Positions 5,712 through 5,751 of a DNA stretch of 5,751 bases are shown piece by piece; the first letter of the stretch is position 1; the number at the start of each line of letters is the position of its first letter. The DNA is from JBAXAM01 sp964565935 (lineage in GTDB: Bacteria > Pseudomonadota > Gammaproteobacteria > UBA9339): positions 1-5,751 of the forward strand of contig CAZMGW010000064.1 in assembly GCA_964565935.1 (NCBI GenBank), written 5' to 3'. The notes below the pieces were generated by a model. That model ran no database searches, was not told where the DNA came from, and worked only from the letters and a program-made list of their open reading frames with translations. A program made the translations under genes and the position numbers.

Positions 5712-5751
5712 TGGACTCCCGTCTTATGTAAAGAGAAAAATCAAAATAATT

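Noticed and set aside
5698..5751. Minus-strand open frame entering from the right edge and stopping at 5695-5697, as a possible GlyQ C-terminus
   Set aside because: The 18 residues do not resemble the GlyQ end and two other frames are also open for part of this stretch; it is too short to call a gene.

Overview
The window looks like chromosomal DNA of a gammaproteobacterium of moderately low GC. The N-terminal part of GyrB is very close to the enterobacterial type, and GlyS is the beta chain of the bacterial two-subunit glycyl-tRNA synthetase. An intracellular or host-associated lineage such as Legionellales/Coxiella relatives would fit the AT-rich accessory genes and the coiled-coil protein. 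That is a guess from general character; no marker in the window proves it.

Layout: (1) 1-1266, minus strand: 5' part of gyrB, 422 codons, cut by the window edge just before its TOPRIM domain. (2) 1267-1524: divergent intergenic region with overlapping candidate promoters for gyrB (minus) and the next gene (plus). (3) 1525-2634, plus: a 369-residue, Lys/Glu-rich coiled-coil protein with no recognised family. (4) 2635-2749: short gap between convergent genes, holding a stem-loop. (5) 2750-3289, minus: a 179-residue protein with a signal peptide. (6) 3290-3571: non-coding, holding a compact inverted-repeat element made of small TTC/GAA-loop hairpins and ending in a plus-strand terminator-like hairpin with seven T. 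(7) 3572-5635, minus: complete glyS. (8) 5636-5751: leader of glyS with another TTC-loop hairpin; glyQ is not recognisable here.

The most notable point is that the two unknown proteins between the housekeeping genes are paralogues. Residues 156-243 of the larger protein align without gaps to residues 30-117 of the smaller one, with 37 of 88 identical by my count. They share an IPxPDF / HDKxxPxKDxDDLxxRA signature and a later SEHY block. The genes are convergent. One product has a clear signal peptide and the other has none, so a duplicated domain seems to have been placed in two compartments. I do not recognise the domain. The pair, together with hairpin repeats, forms an accessory islet between glyS and gyrB. 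No gene in the islet has an obvious functional link to translation or DNA topology.
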